In this document: positions 41,557 through 51,330 of the stretch, in pieces
Layout of the letters: each line of letters starts with the position of its first letter
How positions within the stretch are numbered: the stretch's first letter is position 1
Assembly: GCA_017306415.1 (NCBI GenBank)
Contig: JAFKIL010000004.1
Coordinates: forward strand, 186,001-250,000
Length of the DNA stretch: 64,000 nt
Direction of reading: 5' to 3'
Origin: Microbacterium sp.
GTDB taxonomy: Bacteria; Actinomycetota; Actinomycetes; Actinomycetales; Microbacteriaceae
Made by a program: the position numbers and the translations under genes
The notes under the pieces: generated by a model
Seen by the model: the letters and a program-made list of their open reading frames with translations, nothing else
Databases searched by the model: none
What the model was told of the DNA's origin: nothing

Positions 41557-42510
41557 ATGACTCGCATCGGACGCAGTGACCTCGACATCCTCCCCCTCTC
41601 CCTCGGCGGCAACGTATTCGGCTGGACGGCGGACCGCGATGCATCGTTCGAGATCCTGGATGCCTTCCATGCCGGGGGCGGTGATTTCATCGACACCGCT
41701 GATGCGTACAGTGCCTGGGTTCCCGGGCATTCCGGCGGGGAGAGCGAGACGATCCTCGGTGAGTGGCTGGCCGCGCGGCGGCCGTCGAACGTGGTGGTGG
41801 CGACCAAGGTGAGCCAGCATCCCGATTTCCGCGGGCTGTCGGCGAAGAACGTGCGGGCGGCCGCTGAGGCGTCGCTGAAGCGTCTGGGCATCGACACGAT
41901 CGACTTGTACTACGCGCACTTCGACGATGCCTCCGTTCCGCTGGAGGAGACCGTCGCCGCGTTCGGTGACCTGGTGCGTGACGGGCTTGTGCGCTACACG
42001 GCTGTGTCGAACTACAGTGCGGAGCGCATCCGTGAATGCATCGGGCTCGCTGAGGCGGCCGGAACCGCGCTGCCCGTGGCGGTGCAGCCGCATTACAACC
42101 TCGTGCATCGGAACGAGGTCGAAGAGAGCATCATCCCCGTCGCGGAGGAGTTCGGGCTTTCGCTCGTGCCGTACTCGGCGCTCGCGAGCGGGTTCCTGAC
42201 GGGGAAGTACCGTTCGACGGATCCGGCGGGTCAGTCGTCCCCGCGTGCCGGTGGCGCGGCGAAGTACGCGACCCCGCAGGGACTGTCGATCATCGATGCC
42301 CTGGAGTCGATCGGGTCTGCGCACGGCGCGTCCGTGTCGGCGACAGCGCTGGCATGGCTGCGTATGCAGCCCACGGTCGCCGCTCCGATCGCGAGTGCCT
42401 CGAAGGTCGACCAGGTCGCGGATCTGCTGGTCTCCGCCCGGCTGGACCTGACGCCGGACGAGCTGGCCGAACTGGACCGCGTCTCCACCTGGACGCCCGC
42501 GACGGCCTGA
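41557..42510 (+). CDS. Aldo/keto reductase
   Basis: NADPH-dependent TIM-barrel reductase of 317 residues. The catalytic tetrad is readable as Asp and Tyr in FIDTADAYSAW, Lys in VVATKVSQHP and His in LYYAHFDD. Cofactor binding is seen in LAWLRMQPTVAAPIASASKVDQV. The ATG at 41557 gives the canonical MTRIGRSDLDILPLSLGGNVFG start. It is related to the group of actinobacterial AKRs acting on sugars or small carbonyls; substrate unknown. The upstream 146 bp contain repeated GGGCTGCCGTGCGGG stretches. Confidence 0.92.
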   Translation: MTRIGRSDLDILPLSLGGNVFGWTADRDASFEILDAFHAGGGDFIDTADAYSAWVPGHSGGESETILGEWLAARRPSNVVVATKVSQHPDFRGLSAKNVRAAAEASLKRLGIDTIDLYYAHFDDASVPLEETVAAFGDLVRDGLVRYTAVSNYSAERIRECIGLAEAAGTALPVAVQPHYNLVHRNEVEESIIPVAEEFGLSLVPYSALASGFLTGKYRSTDPAGQSSPRAGGAAKYATPQGLSIIDALESIGSAHGASVSATALAWLRMQPTVAAPIASASKVDQVADLLVSARLDLTPDELAELDRVSTWTPATA

Positions 42511-42972
42511 TCGCGGATTCCCGGCGCACCGGGTCGGCGGCCTCAGGGTTCGGCGTGCCTCGGCGCCGCGGGATTGTCGGGCGCTGGGCGACGGCGGCGC
42601 CGGGTGCGGCGTCCGCCGGGCGCGGTGCTGGCTGGGTGGGGTACTGGCCGGGTGTGGCTGGCTGCGTGCGGTGCTGGCCGGATGCGCCGCCCGCGGAGTG
42701 CAGCGCCCGCGGGGCGCACCGCCCGCCGGGTGCGGTGCCGGCTGGCTGGGTGGGGTACTGGCCGGGTGTGGCTGGCCGGGTGCGGTGCTGGCCGGATGCG
42801 GCGCTCGCCGGGCACAGACCCCGCGGGTTGCGCCGCCCGCGGGGTGCGGCGCTCGCCGGGTGACCGACCGCCGGGTGCGGCGCCCGCCGGGTGCACCGCC
42901 CTGCCGTGTGCACCGCCCGCCCGGCGCAACGCCCGCGAGGAGAAGCGCTCGCCGAGCGTCAGCCCCGTGCGT
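42511..42972. repeat. Degenerate GC-rich direct-repeat tract
   Basis: The 462 bp between the aldo/keto reductase and the HNH gene contain no credible gene. A 30-bp block beginning GCTGGGTGGGGTACTGGCCG occurs at 42631-42660 and again at 42746-42775 (period 115), each followed by GTGCGGTGCTGGCCGGATGC. Many GCCGGGTGCGGCGC-like fragments surround them. It looks like a decayed minisatellite. Confidence 0.65.
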
Positions 42973-44472
42973 TCACCCCGGCCGAGCGCCCGCCGGCTCC
43001 CTCGCGACGTCGGGGTGCCGCCATCCTCCTCGTTCCGCAGGGGGAGGCGGATCCCAGGCCCATCGCCACGCAGCCTTCGAGACGAGCGCCCTCGGCGACC
43101 CTTCGCCCGGTGGCGGATGGAGGATGAACGGACCGTGCCCGTCACGTGTGATCCGCCAGCCCCGGTTGTGCAGGAGCATGTGATGGAAGCGGCAGAGCAG
43201 GACTCCGCGGTCGATGTCAGTTCGGCCCCCGTGCTCACCGAAGTGATCGCAGTGGTGGGCCTCGCACGAGGAGGCGGGCCGGTTGCACTCCGGCCACAGG
43301 CATCCGCCGTCGCGCGCGGCGAGGGCGATCCGTTGGCGCGCCGTGTAGAGGCGCTGCTCGCGGCCGACGTCGAGCGGATTGCCGTGTCCGTCGGTCGTGA
43401 CGATCCTCGACCCGTGCATGCACAGCGCGCGGTCGATGATCGATCCGGCGAGCGCGTCACCGCCATCCTCGGCGTGGCCGACGGCGAGCAGGCGGCCGAG
43501 CGGATCGCGGGGACCGACGACGTCCTTCACCACGATCATGCGGACCCCCGGCTGGCGTGCGCCGAACACGTCCTCGTGCGACGCCAGTGCGCCGGCGCGG
43601 ATGAGGTCCATCACCAGGTCGTACTCGAGCTGCTCGTTGCTGCGGGGATCCCCGGCGAGCTCGTCGGCTGCAGCCCGCTCGTCTGCGGTGACGAAGCGCG
43701 GTCCGCCGCGACGGGGGCGAAGTGCGGAGTCGCGCACCGTGCGCAGCCACAGCGCCATCTCGTCGTCGAACGCGATGCGCGCGCGATGCTGACCCTCCGC
43801 GTCGATCCACATGCGGAACTCCCGGCCCTCGTACCGCCGGGCGGACCTCGACTCCGCGCCCGTCGGATCGAGCAGATCGCGCATCGTACGCGAGCGCTTC
43901 GCCAGCTCCTCCACGGTCAGCGAGCCCGCCTCGTCGATCAGCCCCTCTGCAGCAAGAGCCCAGGCCTCGTGCACGCGCTCGTCATCTCCCGTCGGCGGCT
44001 CGCCGAGGCCGGCCCGAATGGCGTCATGCTGAGCGGCGGTCAGCGCTCCCTCGAGAAGTGCCTGTCGCAATGACCGACGCCACGGGGGAACGAGGTCGTC
44101 GGACACCGGGTCCGCGGTGGTCGCGGCCCCTCCGCCGCGCGCCCCGCTGACGGCGAGCAGCGACTCCCCGACCCGAACCTGACGCGACGCATCCGCCTTC
44201 GTCCCGCCCGTCACGGCCTGGATCAGTGCAACCGGAGAGGCATGACCGAGTGTCGCGGCCAGCCCCGCGTGCCCATCTTCGCGGCGCGATCGGTGCGCGG
44301 CGACGCCCGCGAGCACCGCCTGGAGGCGAGTGGCGTCGTTGGCCAGCGCGGCCAGTTCTCTCATCGTGGAGAGCAGGACATCGTCGGTCAGCTCGCCGGC
44401 GCGTTCGGGCAGCGCCGACGCCTCGACGTCGAGCGATCCGCGAGCCGAGATGCGCTCGACGCGTTCGCGCAT
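42973..44472 (-). CDS. DUF222 / HNH endonuclease domain protein
   Basis: Member of the large actinobacterial DUF222-HNH family, 499 residues. The N-terminal helical DUF222 region runs to about residue 330; the HNH nuclease is near the C-terminus with CLWPECNRPASSCEAHHCDHFGEHGG and the metal-binding LLCRFHHMLLHNRGW. The frame is open to a GTG at 44634, but codons above 44472 have AT-rich third positions unlike the rest, so the ATG at 44472 is preferred. Copies occur many times per actinobacterial genome; a mobile or homing origin has been suggested. Confidence 0.85.
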   Translation of the reverse strand: MRERVERISARGSLDVEASALPERAGELTDDVLLSTMRELAALANDATRLQAVLAGVAAHRSRREDGHAGLAATLGHASPVALIQAVTGGTKADASRQVRVGESLLAVSGARGGGAATTADPVSDDLVPPWRRSLRQALLEGALTAAQHDAIRAGLGEPPTGDDERVHEAWALAAEGLIDEAGSLTVEELAKRSRTMRDLLDPTGAESRSARRYEGREFRMWIDAEGQHRARIAFDDEMALWLRTVRDSALRPRRGGPRFVTADERAAADELAGDPRSNEQLEYDLVMDLIRAGALASHEDVFGARQPGVRMIVVKDVVGPRDPLGRLLAVGHAEDGGDALAGSIIDRALCMHGSRIVTTDGHGNPLDVGREQRLYTARQRIALAARDGGCLWPECNRPASSCEAHHCDHFGEHGGRTDIDRGVLLCRFHHMLLHNRGWRITRDGHGPFILHPPPGEGSPRALVSKAAWRWAWDPPPPAERGGWRHPDVAREPAGARPG

Positions 44473-44673
44473 GGCCGTCACGATGTTCACATAGCGAGTC
44501 TTGCGCGAGGCGCGAGTATCGAAGAAAGAGTCGACCAGGATGTGGAGAACTGATCGCGCACGGCCCCGGTCGCGACGTTGTGCAGGAATCAGCGATGTGT
44601 CGGCGTCGGACTCGGAGCCCGAGGCGGCCTCCACGCGAGCATCCGCCCGCGACGCCCGGCCGCGACGCGCGGC

Positions 44674-45087
44674 TCAGCGTCGGCGCAGCGCCACGACGGG
44701 GATGACGCGGCTGGTGCGCTCCTCGTACTGACGGAAGCCGGCGCTGCGCGCGGTGAACATCGCCCACGCGTCATCCCGCGCCTGACCGCTCAGCTTCTCT
44801 GCGTGCACGGCGACGACCCCGTCGTCCGGCGTCTCGATGCGCGTATCGGGGTGGGCGAGAAGGTTGTGGTACCACGCGGGGTTCTCGGGCGCTCCCCCCT
44901 TGGATGCCGCGACCAGCCATGTGTCGGCGTCGACGTGGATGCCCATGACCGGGCTCACTCGCTCCGTACCGCTCTTCGCACCCACGTGGTGCAGCAGCAC
45001 GAGCGACTTCCCGAAGTTGTCCACGTGCCCGTTGTTGCTGCGGAACGCGTCGATGATGCGGCTGTTCCAGTCTCCTGCGTTGCTCAC
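44674..45087 (-). CDS. Deazaflavin-dependent nitroreductase family protein
   Basis: A 137-residue split-barrel protein. LVLLHHVGAKSGTERVSPVMGI and NPAWYHNLLAHPDTRIETPD are the family's F420/flavin-binding segments, and the C-terminus FRQYEERTSRVIPVVALRR is typical. It is distinct in sequence from the member at 12249-12767. It lies downstream of the acid phosphatase gene on the same strand, but a strong terminator separates them. Confidence 0.88.
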   Translation of the reverse strand: MSNAGDWNSRIIDAFRSNNGHVDNFGKSLVLLHHVGAKSGTERVSPVMGIHVDADTWLVAASKGGAPENPAWYHNLLAHPDTRIETPDDGVVAVHAEKLSGQARDDAWAMFTARSAGFRQYEERTSRVIPVVALRRR

Positions 45088-45128
45088 GGGTCAACGCTAG
45101 CTCGGCCCACGCGGGTGACGGGCAAAAC

Positions 45129-45164
45129 CCGAAGGCCCCCGAACACGAGTCCGGGGGCCTTCGG
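45129..45164 (-). terminator. Terminator after the acid phosphatase gene
   Basis: Perfect 13-bp stem CCGAAGGCCCCCG (45129-45141) / CGGGGGCCTTCGG (45152-45164) with a 10-nt loop, 17 bp beyond the stop of the minus-strand phosphatase gene. Followed on the minus strand by GGTTTTGCC, a short T tract. Confidence 0.85.
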
Positions 45165-45180
45165 TGCGGTCATCCGCGGA

Positions 45181-46806
45181 TCAGGGAAGGTAGTACGTCG
45201 GGTTCGGCAGCTTCACCACCTGGTCGGCGTGACCGCCGATGAGGTCGCTGAACTGGTCGCCGAAGTTCGCGACGATGTGGAAGCCGCCGCCCGACGGCGT
45301 CTCGACGTGCGCGCGAGTCTGCGACTTGTACTCGATGGTCGTGCACTTGGCGGTCGCGCACGTGATGTACGACGGCTGCTGCGATGCGCCCGTGCCCGTC
45401 CACTTCGTGTAGTAGTTCTCCGGGGTGAAGCCGGTGAACCCGACCTTCGCGAGGTTGCCGAGGGTCGCCGACTTCTGGTTGTCGTTGCGTCCGGTGAGTC
45501 CCACGAGCGTGCAGCCCGCGCGCTGGACGACCTGCGCCGCGGAGACCATTCCCGGCGTGGCGGGGAACCGCTCGTCCTGCACCCACACGTCCTGCTCGGC
45601 GGGGTTGAAGACGAAGTGCATGTCGGCGACCTCCATGTCGTACGTCCACAGGTTCGTGTCGTCGGCGTCCATCACCACGGCCGGCTTCTTGTGGGCGCGC
45701 TTGAGGAGGTAGCACTCGGCGGCGATCGCGGGCAGGCGCTTCTTCAGCAGCGACGTCATCTCGGAGATGTAAGGCGACTGCGTCTTGTTCGACGTGCCCG
45801 CCCCCGTGTCGCCGTAGTACGTCGCGATCGTCTTCTTGACGACATCGATGTTCGGGATGCCCTCGCCGCCCTGCGTCAGCCCGCTCGAGCCGTCGGCCTT
45901 CATCTCGAAGTGGGTGCGGGGCGTCAGCCTCGGCTCCTTCACGCCGGGGAGATCCGCCGACGGCAGGTAGTAGGTCGGGTTGGGCAGTTTCTGCACCCGG
46001 TCGGCGTATCCGCCCTGCAGGTCGGACCACTGATCGCCGACGTTGAGGGCGATGTCGTACCCGAGGTCCTTCTCGAGGTGCTTGCGGGTCAGCGCCTTGT
46101 ACTCGACGGTCGTGCAGGATGCGGTCGCGCACGTGATGTACGACGGCTGCTCGCCGGTCGCCCACTTCGTGTAGTAGGTGTCGGCCGTGAACCCGGTGTA
46201 GCCCGCCTCGGTCACGTTCTCGATCGACGCCGCCTTCTGCGCGGCGCTCCGGCCGGTGATGCCGATCACGGCGAACCCGAGCTGGCGCGCATAGTTCTCG
46301 AACGACACCATCGCCGGCGTCGCGGGGAACACCTTCGCGAGGATGTCCTGGTTGTTGAGGTTCGGGTCGAACACGAAGTGCATCTGGCCGACCTCGTAGT
46401 CGTAGGTCATCAGCATGGTGTCGTCGGTGTCGAGCACGATCGCCGGGGTCTTGCCGCTCCGCTTCGACTCCTTGTAGAGGCGGGGGAGCTGCGCCTTGAG
46501 CCCCGCGACGATCCGGTTCATCTCGCTGATGTACGGGGAGGTCGTCTTGTTCGCGATGCCCGTCCCGGGGTCGCCGTAGTACGTCGCGATGGTCTTCTTC
46601 ACGATGTCGATGTTCGGGATGCCTTCCCCGCCCTGCGACGCACCGCTGGAGCCGTCCGCCGCCATCGTGAAGTGCGTCCGTGGCGCGAGGCCCGGATGAC
46701 CGCCGCCCGGCGAATACGCCTGCGCGGAGGAAGCGCTCACCACCGTCACGGCGAGGGCCACGGCGACGGTGGCGGAGACGGCGGCAAGGCGGCGGCGAAG
46801 GATCAT
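45181..46806 (-). CDS. Secreted HAD-superfamily acid phosphatase with two tandem catalytic domains
   Basis: Exported protein of 541 residues. The signal peptide MILRRRLAAVSATVAVALAV ends at SSAQA-YS (about residue 29), the basis for choosing the ATG at 46804-46806. Two homologous halves follow, each starting PRTHF.M.ADGSSG...QGGEGIPNID, each with the HAD nucleophile motif (DTDDT in the first, DADDT in the second), a GITGR/GLTGR motif II, and a final NVGDQWSDL or NFGDQFSDL motif IV ending NPTYYLP. The halves resemble class B/C and plant acid phosphatases. Both active sites look intact. The duplication is tandem inside a single frame. Confidence 0.9.
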   Translation of the reverse strand: MILRRRLAAVSATVAVALAVTVVSASSAQAYSPGGGHPGLAPRTHFTMAADGSSGASQGGEGIPNIDIVKKTIATYYGDPGTGIANKTTSPYISEMNRIVAGLKAQLPRLYKESKRSGKTPAIVLDTDDTMLMTYDYEVGQMHFVFDPNLNNQDILAKVFPATPAMVSFENYARQLGFAVIGITGRSAAQKAASIENVTEAGYTGFTADTYYTKWATGEQPSYITCATASCTTVEYKALTRKHLEKDLGYDIALNVGDQWSDLQGGYADRVQKLPNPTYYLPSADLPGVKEPRLTPRTHFEMKADGSSGLTQGGEGIPNIDVVKKTIATYYGDTGAGTSNKTQSPYISEMTSLLKKRLPAIAAECYLLKRAHKKPAVVMDADDTNLWTYDMEVADMHFVFNPAEQDVWVQDERFPATPGMVSAAQVVQRAGCTLVGLTGRNDNQKSATLGNLAKVGFTGFTPENYYTKWTGTGASQQPSYITCATAKCTTIEYKSQTRAHVETPSGGGFHIVANFGDQFSDLIGGHADQVVKLPNPTYYLP

Positions 46807-46926
46807 CTGTTGCTCGCTTTCGATCGCATGGGGAGGCGGGGCGGATGGCCCCACCGCACGCTAGCCCGCCCCTCCGACGATCGGAAGAGCTTGTGCACAG
46901 CCCTCATCCAGCCCTAATGTGCGCAG

Positions 46927-47487
46927 GTGACTGACGACCGAGGCGTGACGTGGGTGCTGGTGGACGGCGAGAACATCGACGCGACCCTCGGCACGGCGAT
47001 CCTTGGTCGCCGCCCGCAGCCCGACGAGCGCCCGCGCTGGGACCGGTTGCGGACGTTCGTCGAGCGCACGTGGGGCCAGCCGGCCCGCGGCGTGTTCTTC
47101 CTCAACGCGTCGACGGGCATCCCGATGGCGTTCGTCCAGGCGCTCAAGGCGATGGACTACATCGTGGTCCCGCTCTCGGGCGATGCGGACGAGAAGGTCG
47201 TCGACATCGCGATCCAGCGGACGCTCCGGGCGCTGACGACACGCTCGGCCGACGTCATGCTGGTGAGCCACGACGGCGACTTCCTCGACGACCTCGGCGC
47301 CCTCATCGACGGCCGACGGCGGGTGGGGGTCGTGGCGTTCTCCGAGTTCCGCAACGCGGGCTTCTCGACCCTGCCCGGACTGGAGCGCTTCGACCTCGAG
47401 TACGACGCCGGGGTTTTCGACGCGCCGCTGCCGCGCATCCGGGTCATCCCCATCGACGAGTTCGACCCGAATTCGTTCCTCGGCTGA
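46927..47487 (+). CDS. NYN-domain (PIN-like) ribonuclease
   Basis: A 186-residue protein with the metal-binding pattern of NYN nucleases: WVLVDGENID near the N-terminus, LSGDADEKVVDIAIQRTL in the middle and MLVSHDGDFLDDLGAL after it, giving four acidic residues. Such proteins act on tRNA or other RNA. GTG start at 46927. Its last codons and stop (FLG-stop) lie inside the left copy of a 20-bp direct repeat, so an island was joined exactly at its 3' end without changing the protein. Confidence 0.88.
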   Translation: MTDDRGVTWVLVDGENIDATLGTAILGRRPQPDERPRWDRLRTFVERTWGQPARGVFFLNASTGIPMAFVQALKAMDYIVVPLSGDADEKVVDIAIQRTLRALTTRSADVMLVSHDGDFLDDLGALIDGRRRVGVVAFSEFRNAGFSTLPGLERFDLEYDAGVFDAPLPRIRVIPIDEFDPNSFLG

Positions 47488-47494
47488 CCATCGC
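47475..47494 (+). repeat. Left 20-bp direct repeat of the island (attL-like)
   Basis: GTTCCTCGGCTGACCATCGC, containing the NYN stop codon. Looser similarity continues after it (CCCGCGTGCTCT at about 47517 matches the sequence at about 53597). Confidence 0.85.
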
Positions 47495-50400
47495 GAGCAC
47501 CGCGCCGGTTCAGTCCCGCGTGCTCTTTCAGTCGAGCGGGTGCCCCATAGGGCCGACGCACAGCTACGGGCCGGCGCCCGCAGCGTGCTTCAACACCGAC
47601 GGCACCCAGGTCGCCAGCCCCACGACGACCACGGACTGCATGATGTGGCCAGCCCACACCTCAACCACCTACGACCAGGGGTTGAACGGGCTGCGCGCTA
47701 CGTACTACGACAACCGTGACCTCGCCGGCAAGCCGACACTGTTCGCGACGGGAGTCGGTGACGCGACCGGCAAGATCGACGTGGACTGGGGAACCACTGA
47801 ACCCGGTGGGTCCAGCAGCAGTGGCTCCCTCTCCCACCTGTGGTCGCTGCGCCTCAGCGGCCTTGTCACGTTCCCCGCCGCCGGCGACTACTACTTCCAG
47901 ACCAACAGCGATGACGGCGTCCGGGTCTGGGTCAACGACGACATGATCCTCAACCAATGGATCCCGCAATCGGACACGGCCGACGTCACAAGCAGCAAAG
48001 TGACCGTGACTGCGTCCATGCTGACCCAGCGCATTCGGGTCGAGTACTTCAATCAGTCCGCGAGCGTCGGTACCCACGCCACGCTGCGGCTGAAGTGGAA
48101 GAAGCCGGGGGACACCGCGTACTCGGTCGTGCCCGGAGCAAACCTTCGGCCCGACTACGGACTGGTCACCCAGTCGAAGGTGTACGACACAACCGGTGGT
48201 CTCGCGGGCGCGGCGGCTCCGTCGATCACTTCGTCGACGAGTTACGCGTTCCCGTGGCTCGGCCAGGCGACCGACACGACCATTGACCCGTCAGGACTTG
48301 CGCTGAAGACGTCCCAGACGTTCGAGGCCCCCGGCAGCTCGAGTTGGCTGCGTAAGCTCAACCGGGCACTGCCGGCTGCGAACACGGTCGGCGCACCCTC
48401 GACCGCGAAAAGCTCATACGCCTACTACACAGAGCTTGAGGATGCGCCGCTCGATGGCGCAAGCCCCGCATGCGCGCTGCCGGCGGGCACGAAGCAGTAC
48501 GGATTCCTGAAGTCCAGCACCGGGCCGACCCCTGCATCGGGCGGCGCGATCGTCACCCAGTACGTGTACGACGTCATGGGACGCATGGTAGGCACGAAGA
48601 CGACCGGTGACACCGGCTGGTCGTGTACCACCTATGACAGCCGCGGTCGTGTGACCAAGCAGACCACGAAGGGTCTCACAGGAACGACAGCTCTGACGAC
48701 CACGACCACGTTCACCCCGGTCTACACGGCCACGCCGGCTCAGGCAGGGATGCAGGTGACAGTCGCGAGCGGTTCACCCACGGGATCGATAACCACCGTG
48801 GCCGACCTGCTCGGCAGGACCGTCTCGTACACCGATGGCCAGGGCACCGTGACGACGAACGCGTTCGAAGACAAGACGGGTCGGCTCGTGTCGACATCGA
48901 CGACTCCGGCGGGTGGAACAGCAAGTGTGACCGGATTCAGCTACGACGCTGACGGGAAGATCACGGGGGAGACCGTTGACGGTACGCCGGTGGTGACGAA
49001 CGTCACCTACACCACGGGCACTGCGCCGGATCTGAACCCGCAGGAGCTCGCGTCCGTCACCTACGCGGGCGGTTCCAAACTGAACAGCATCACCCGGAAC
49101 GGCGCGGGTCAGGTGACGGGTCAGCAATGGACGTTCCCGTCCGCCGACACCATCACGGACACGGCTGCACGGTCGCAGGCGGGCCGGGTCATGCAGGAGA
49201 AGATCACCCGCGGAACGGACAGCTACCCTTCGACCTACCAGTACGACGCGGCGGGACGGTTGACCTCGGCCGCCATCCCGGGGCACACCCTCACGTACGG
49301 GTTCGCGGCTACGGGCGGCTGTGGGGTGAATGCGGCGGCGGGTGCGTCGGGGAACCGGACGAGCCTGACGGATGTGTGGACGGCGCCGGGTGGGTCTGCG
49401 GTGACCACGTCCACGTCGTATTGCTATGACTGGGCGGACCGGCTGACGTCGACGTCGGTGACTGGTGCGATCCCGGGCGCGAACTCGGTGGCTGCGGGGG
49501 TCGCGGCATCCAACATCGTGTACGACGCGCAGGGGAATGTGGTGCGGTTGGCGGACATGCTGTTCTCCTACGACGCGGCGGGTCTGCACTCCGGGACCAC
49601 GTATGACGACGGGTCCACCGTGAGTGTGGTGCGGGATGCGTCGGGGCGGGTGGTGTCCCGGACGGTGGATCCGGCGGGGTCAGCGCCGGCGGTAACGACG
49701 AAGCTCCTCTACTCCGGCGACGGGGATGGGGCGTGGGCGCAGTTGTCCGGGTCGACCCTCACCCGGCAGGTCGGGTTGCCCGGTGGGGTGATGTGCACCC
49801 TGACCGGGTCGACCCGGACCTTCGACTACCCTTCGCTCCTCGGTCACACCCTCACCACGGGGGACGGGGTGTCCACGTCGGCGGGGGTGCGCCTGTTCGA
49901 CCCGTACGGGCAACCCCTCGACCCGGTCACCCTCGCGATCGGCACCACCACCGCGGACGATCAGACCAACGCGCAGGCGAACTCCGGCTGGTACGGGGGC
50001 GCGTTGAAACTCACCGAAACGACCGGGCCCACCGCGGTCATCGATGGGCGCACGACTGTACGTCCGCGCCCTCGGACGGTTCCTGGAGGTCGACCCGGTC
50101 GAAGGGGGCGTGGACAACGACTACGTCTGGCCCACCGACCCCATCGGCAAGAACGACCTCAGCGGAAAGATGAGTGCGGATGCGTTGGAGTACTACGGTC
50201 GAAAAGGATACGCGGTCCTAGGAAAGGATCTCGTGGTAGCGCCGACCGAGGTGTACACCTACAAGATTCGGATCTACGGGAAGAAGATGAAACTGACTCT
50301 GCATCGAAGCCCTACGCGGTCCGAAGGTTGGGTCGTCTCCTTTCGACCCCCGCCGCGGACGAGGATTGTCGGAAAAGTGCACCCCCACGGCACCATTCCG

Positions 50401-50619
50401 CTCTGGCGGGACATCGTCCGCGCGACGAGTCCGTGGCTGGACAAACCTCAGCTAGAGCAGCAATACCTGTGCCACGCGGCAGGATCGGGAATCGAAAAGA
50501 TCGCGGGCAACGGCACTTGGGACCTGGAGTCCGGTCGTGGTGACAACCCGAACTGGGGTCTCGGCGCTATCTCGCGAGTTTTGACTTCAGGACACGCCTC
50601 AGCGGCATGCTCCTGGTAA
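47495..50619 (+). pseudogene. RHS/YD-repeat protein with PA14 domain, 5'-truncated and frameshifted; C-terminal tip intact
   Basis: RHS homology opens abruptly about 25 bp after the direct repeat with no start codon (SRVLFQSSGCPIGPTHSYGP). A PA14-like domain (about 47690-48140: LRATYYDNRDLAGKP, AAGDYYFQTNSDDGVRVWV) and YD repeats (about 48550-49700: YDSRGRVTKQ, YQYDAAGRLTSA) follow. At about 50041 the frame breaks: the conserved [21 protein letters not shown] continues only in the next frame (50044 on). The last 150 residues after [11 protein letters not shown] form a tip ending [10 protein letters not shown] ... [14 protein letters not shown] ... ACSW, which resembles DUF2599. Such tips are often toxins. 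It reads like an orphan RHS tip cassette. Confidence 0.82.
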
Positions 50620-50629
50620 TTGGAGGACA

Positions 50630-51127
50630 ATGTCTGGACGACGACGTACTTTTCGGCCCTCGGCGGCAGTTCTCGTCGCAATTGGCTCGTTGGCGTGGGC
50701 GACGATCGCGACGATGCTGGACATGTGGGTCGGTGGGTTCCTCGTATTGCGGGAGTGGGATCGAGCTCCTCGAATAATGCTCGATCGCGTGCCCTGGTAC
50801 ATCGCTATCGTCGTCGTGACGGCTTCGATCAGTGCCATCGTTACGATCAGCGTCGCCCTAGCGAAAGAGTCACGCATAAGGATTGAGCACCTTGCGCTCA
50901 TCGCCGGGCTGACGTTCATGTCGCTCACTTTCCTGACATTGCAGTTGTCATACATCTCTGACGAGATTGACGCAGATGCGCCTTTAGGTGCCCTCGGGTT
51001 CAATACCGAGGTTCTCGGTCTCTTGCTCATTGGACTCGCGTTTGTAGCTATGGCTCGCGGCGCGTCATCTCGGCAGACTTCGCCCGAGCAAACCGGGGTC
51101 AACGAACCTGCGCATCGTGAGACGTAA
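50630..51127 (+). CDS. Four-helix membrane protein, candidate immunity partner of the RHS tip
   Basis: A 165-residue protein with four hydrophobic segments (about residues 11-38, 52-75, 84-105 and 120-142) and a hydrophilic tail. GGAGG (50622-50626) precedes the ATG, which is only 10 bp after the RHS stop, so the two would be co-translated. In RHS systems the gene directly behind the variable tip usually encodes immunity. No family is recognised. Codon use is lower in GC than in the chromosomal genes. The immunity role is inferred from position alone. Confidence 0.65.
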   Translation: MSGRRRTFRPSAAVLVAIGSLAWATIATMLDMWVGGFLVLREWDRAPRIMLDRVPWYIAIVVVTASISAIVTISVALAKESRIRIEHLALIAGLTFMSLTFLTLQLSYISDEIDADAPLGALGFNTEVLGLLLIGLAFVAMARGASSRQTSPEQTGVNEPAHRET

Positions 51128-51330
51128 GCGGTGGGGCTGCTGGAGTTCTCCGTCGGCGGGCAGTCGTCGCACGAGCGCTGATTAACATACGGTACGCCAA
51201 CCGGATTCAGGTAGGAGGGGCCCCCACACGCCTTTCCGGACGCGTCGCTTTGTCGGGATGGGGTCATTGCCAGACTGCTGGGCATCGCGGGGGGCCTGCG
51301 AGGCGGTGGTCTGATGGGTAGGCGGCCACG

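Noticed and set aside
44473-44634. N-terminal extension of the DUF222-HNH protein
   Set aside because: Third-position composition is far more AT-rich than in the rest of the gene, and there is no ribosome site at the GTG at 44634.
46950-47494. NYN-overlapping frame as the true 5' part of the RHS gene
   Set aside because: The frame before 47495 is only the shadow of the NYN gene; RHS-like sequence begins after the direct repeat, and no signal peptide precedes it.
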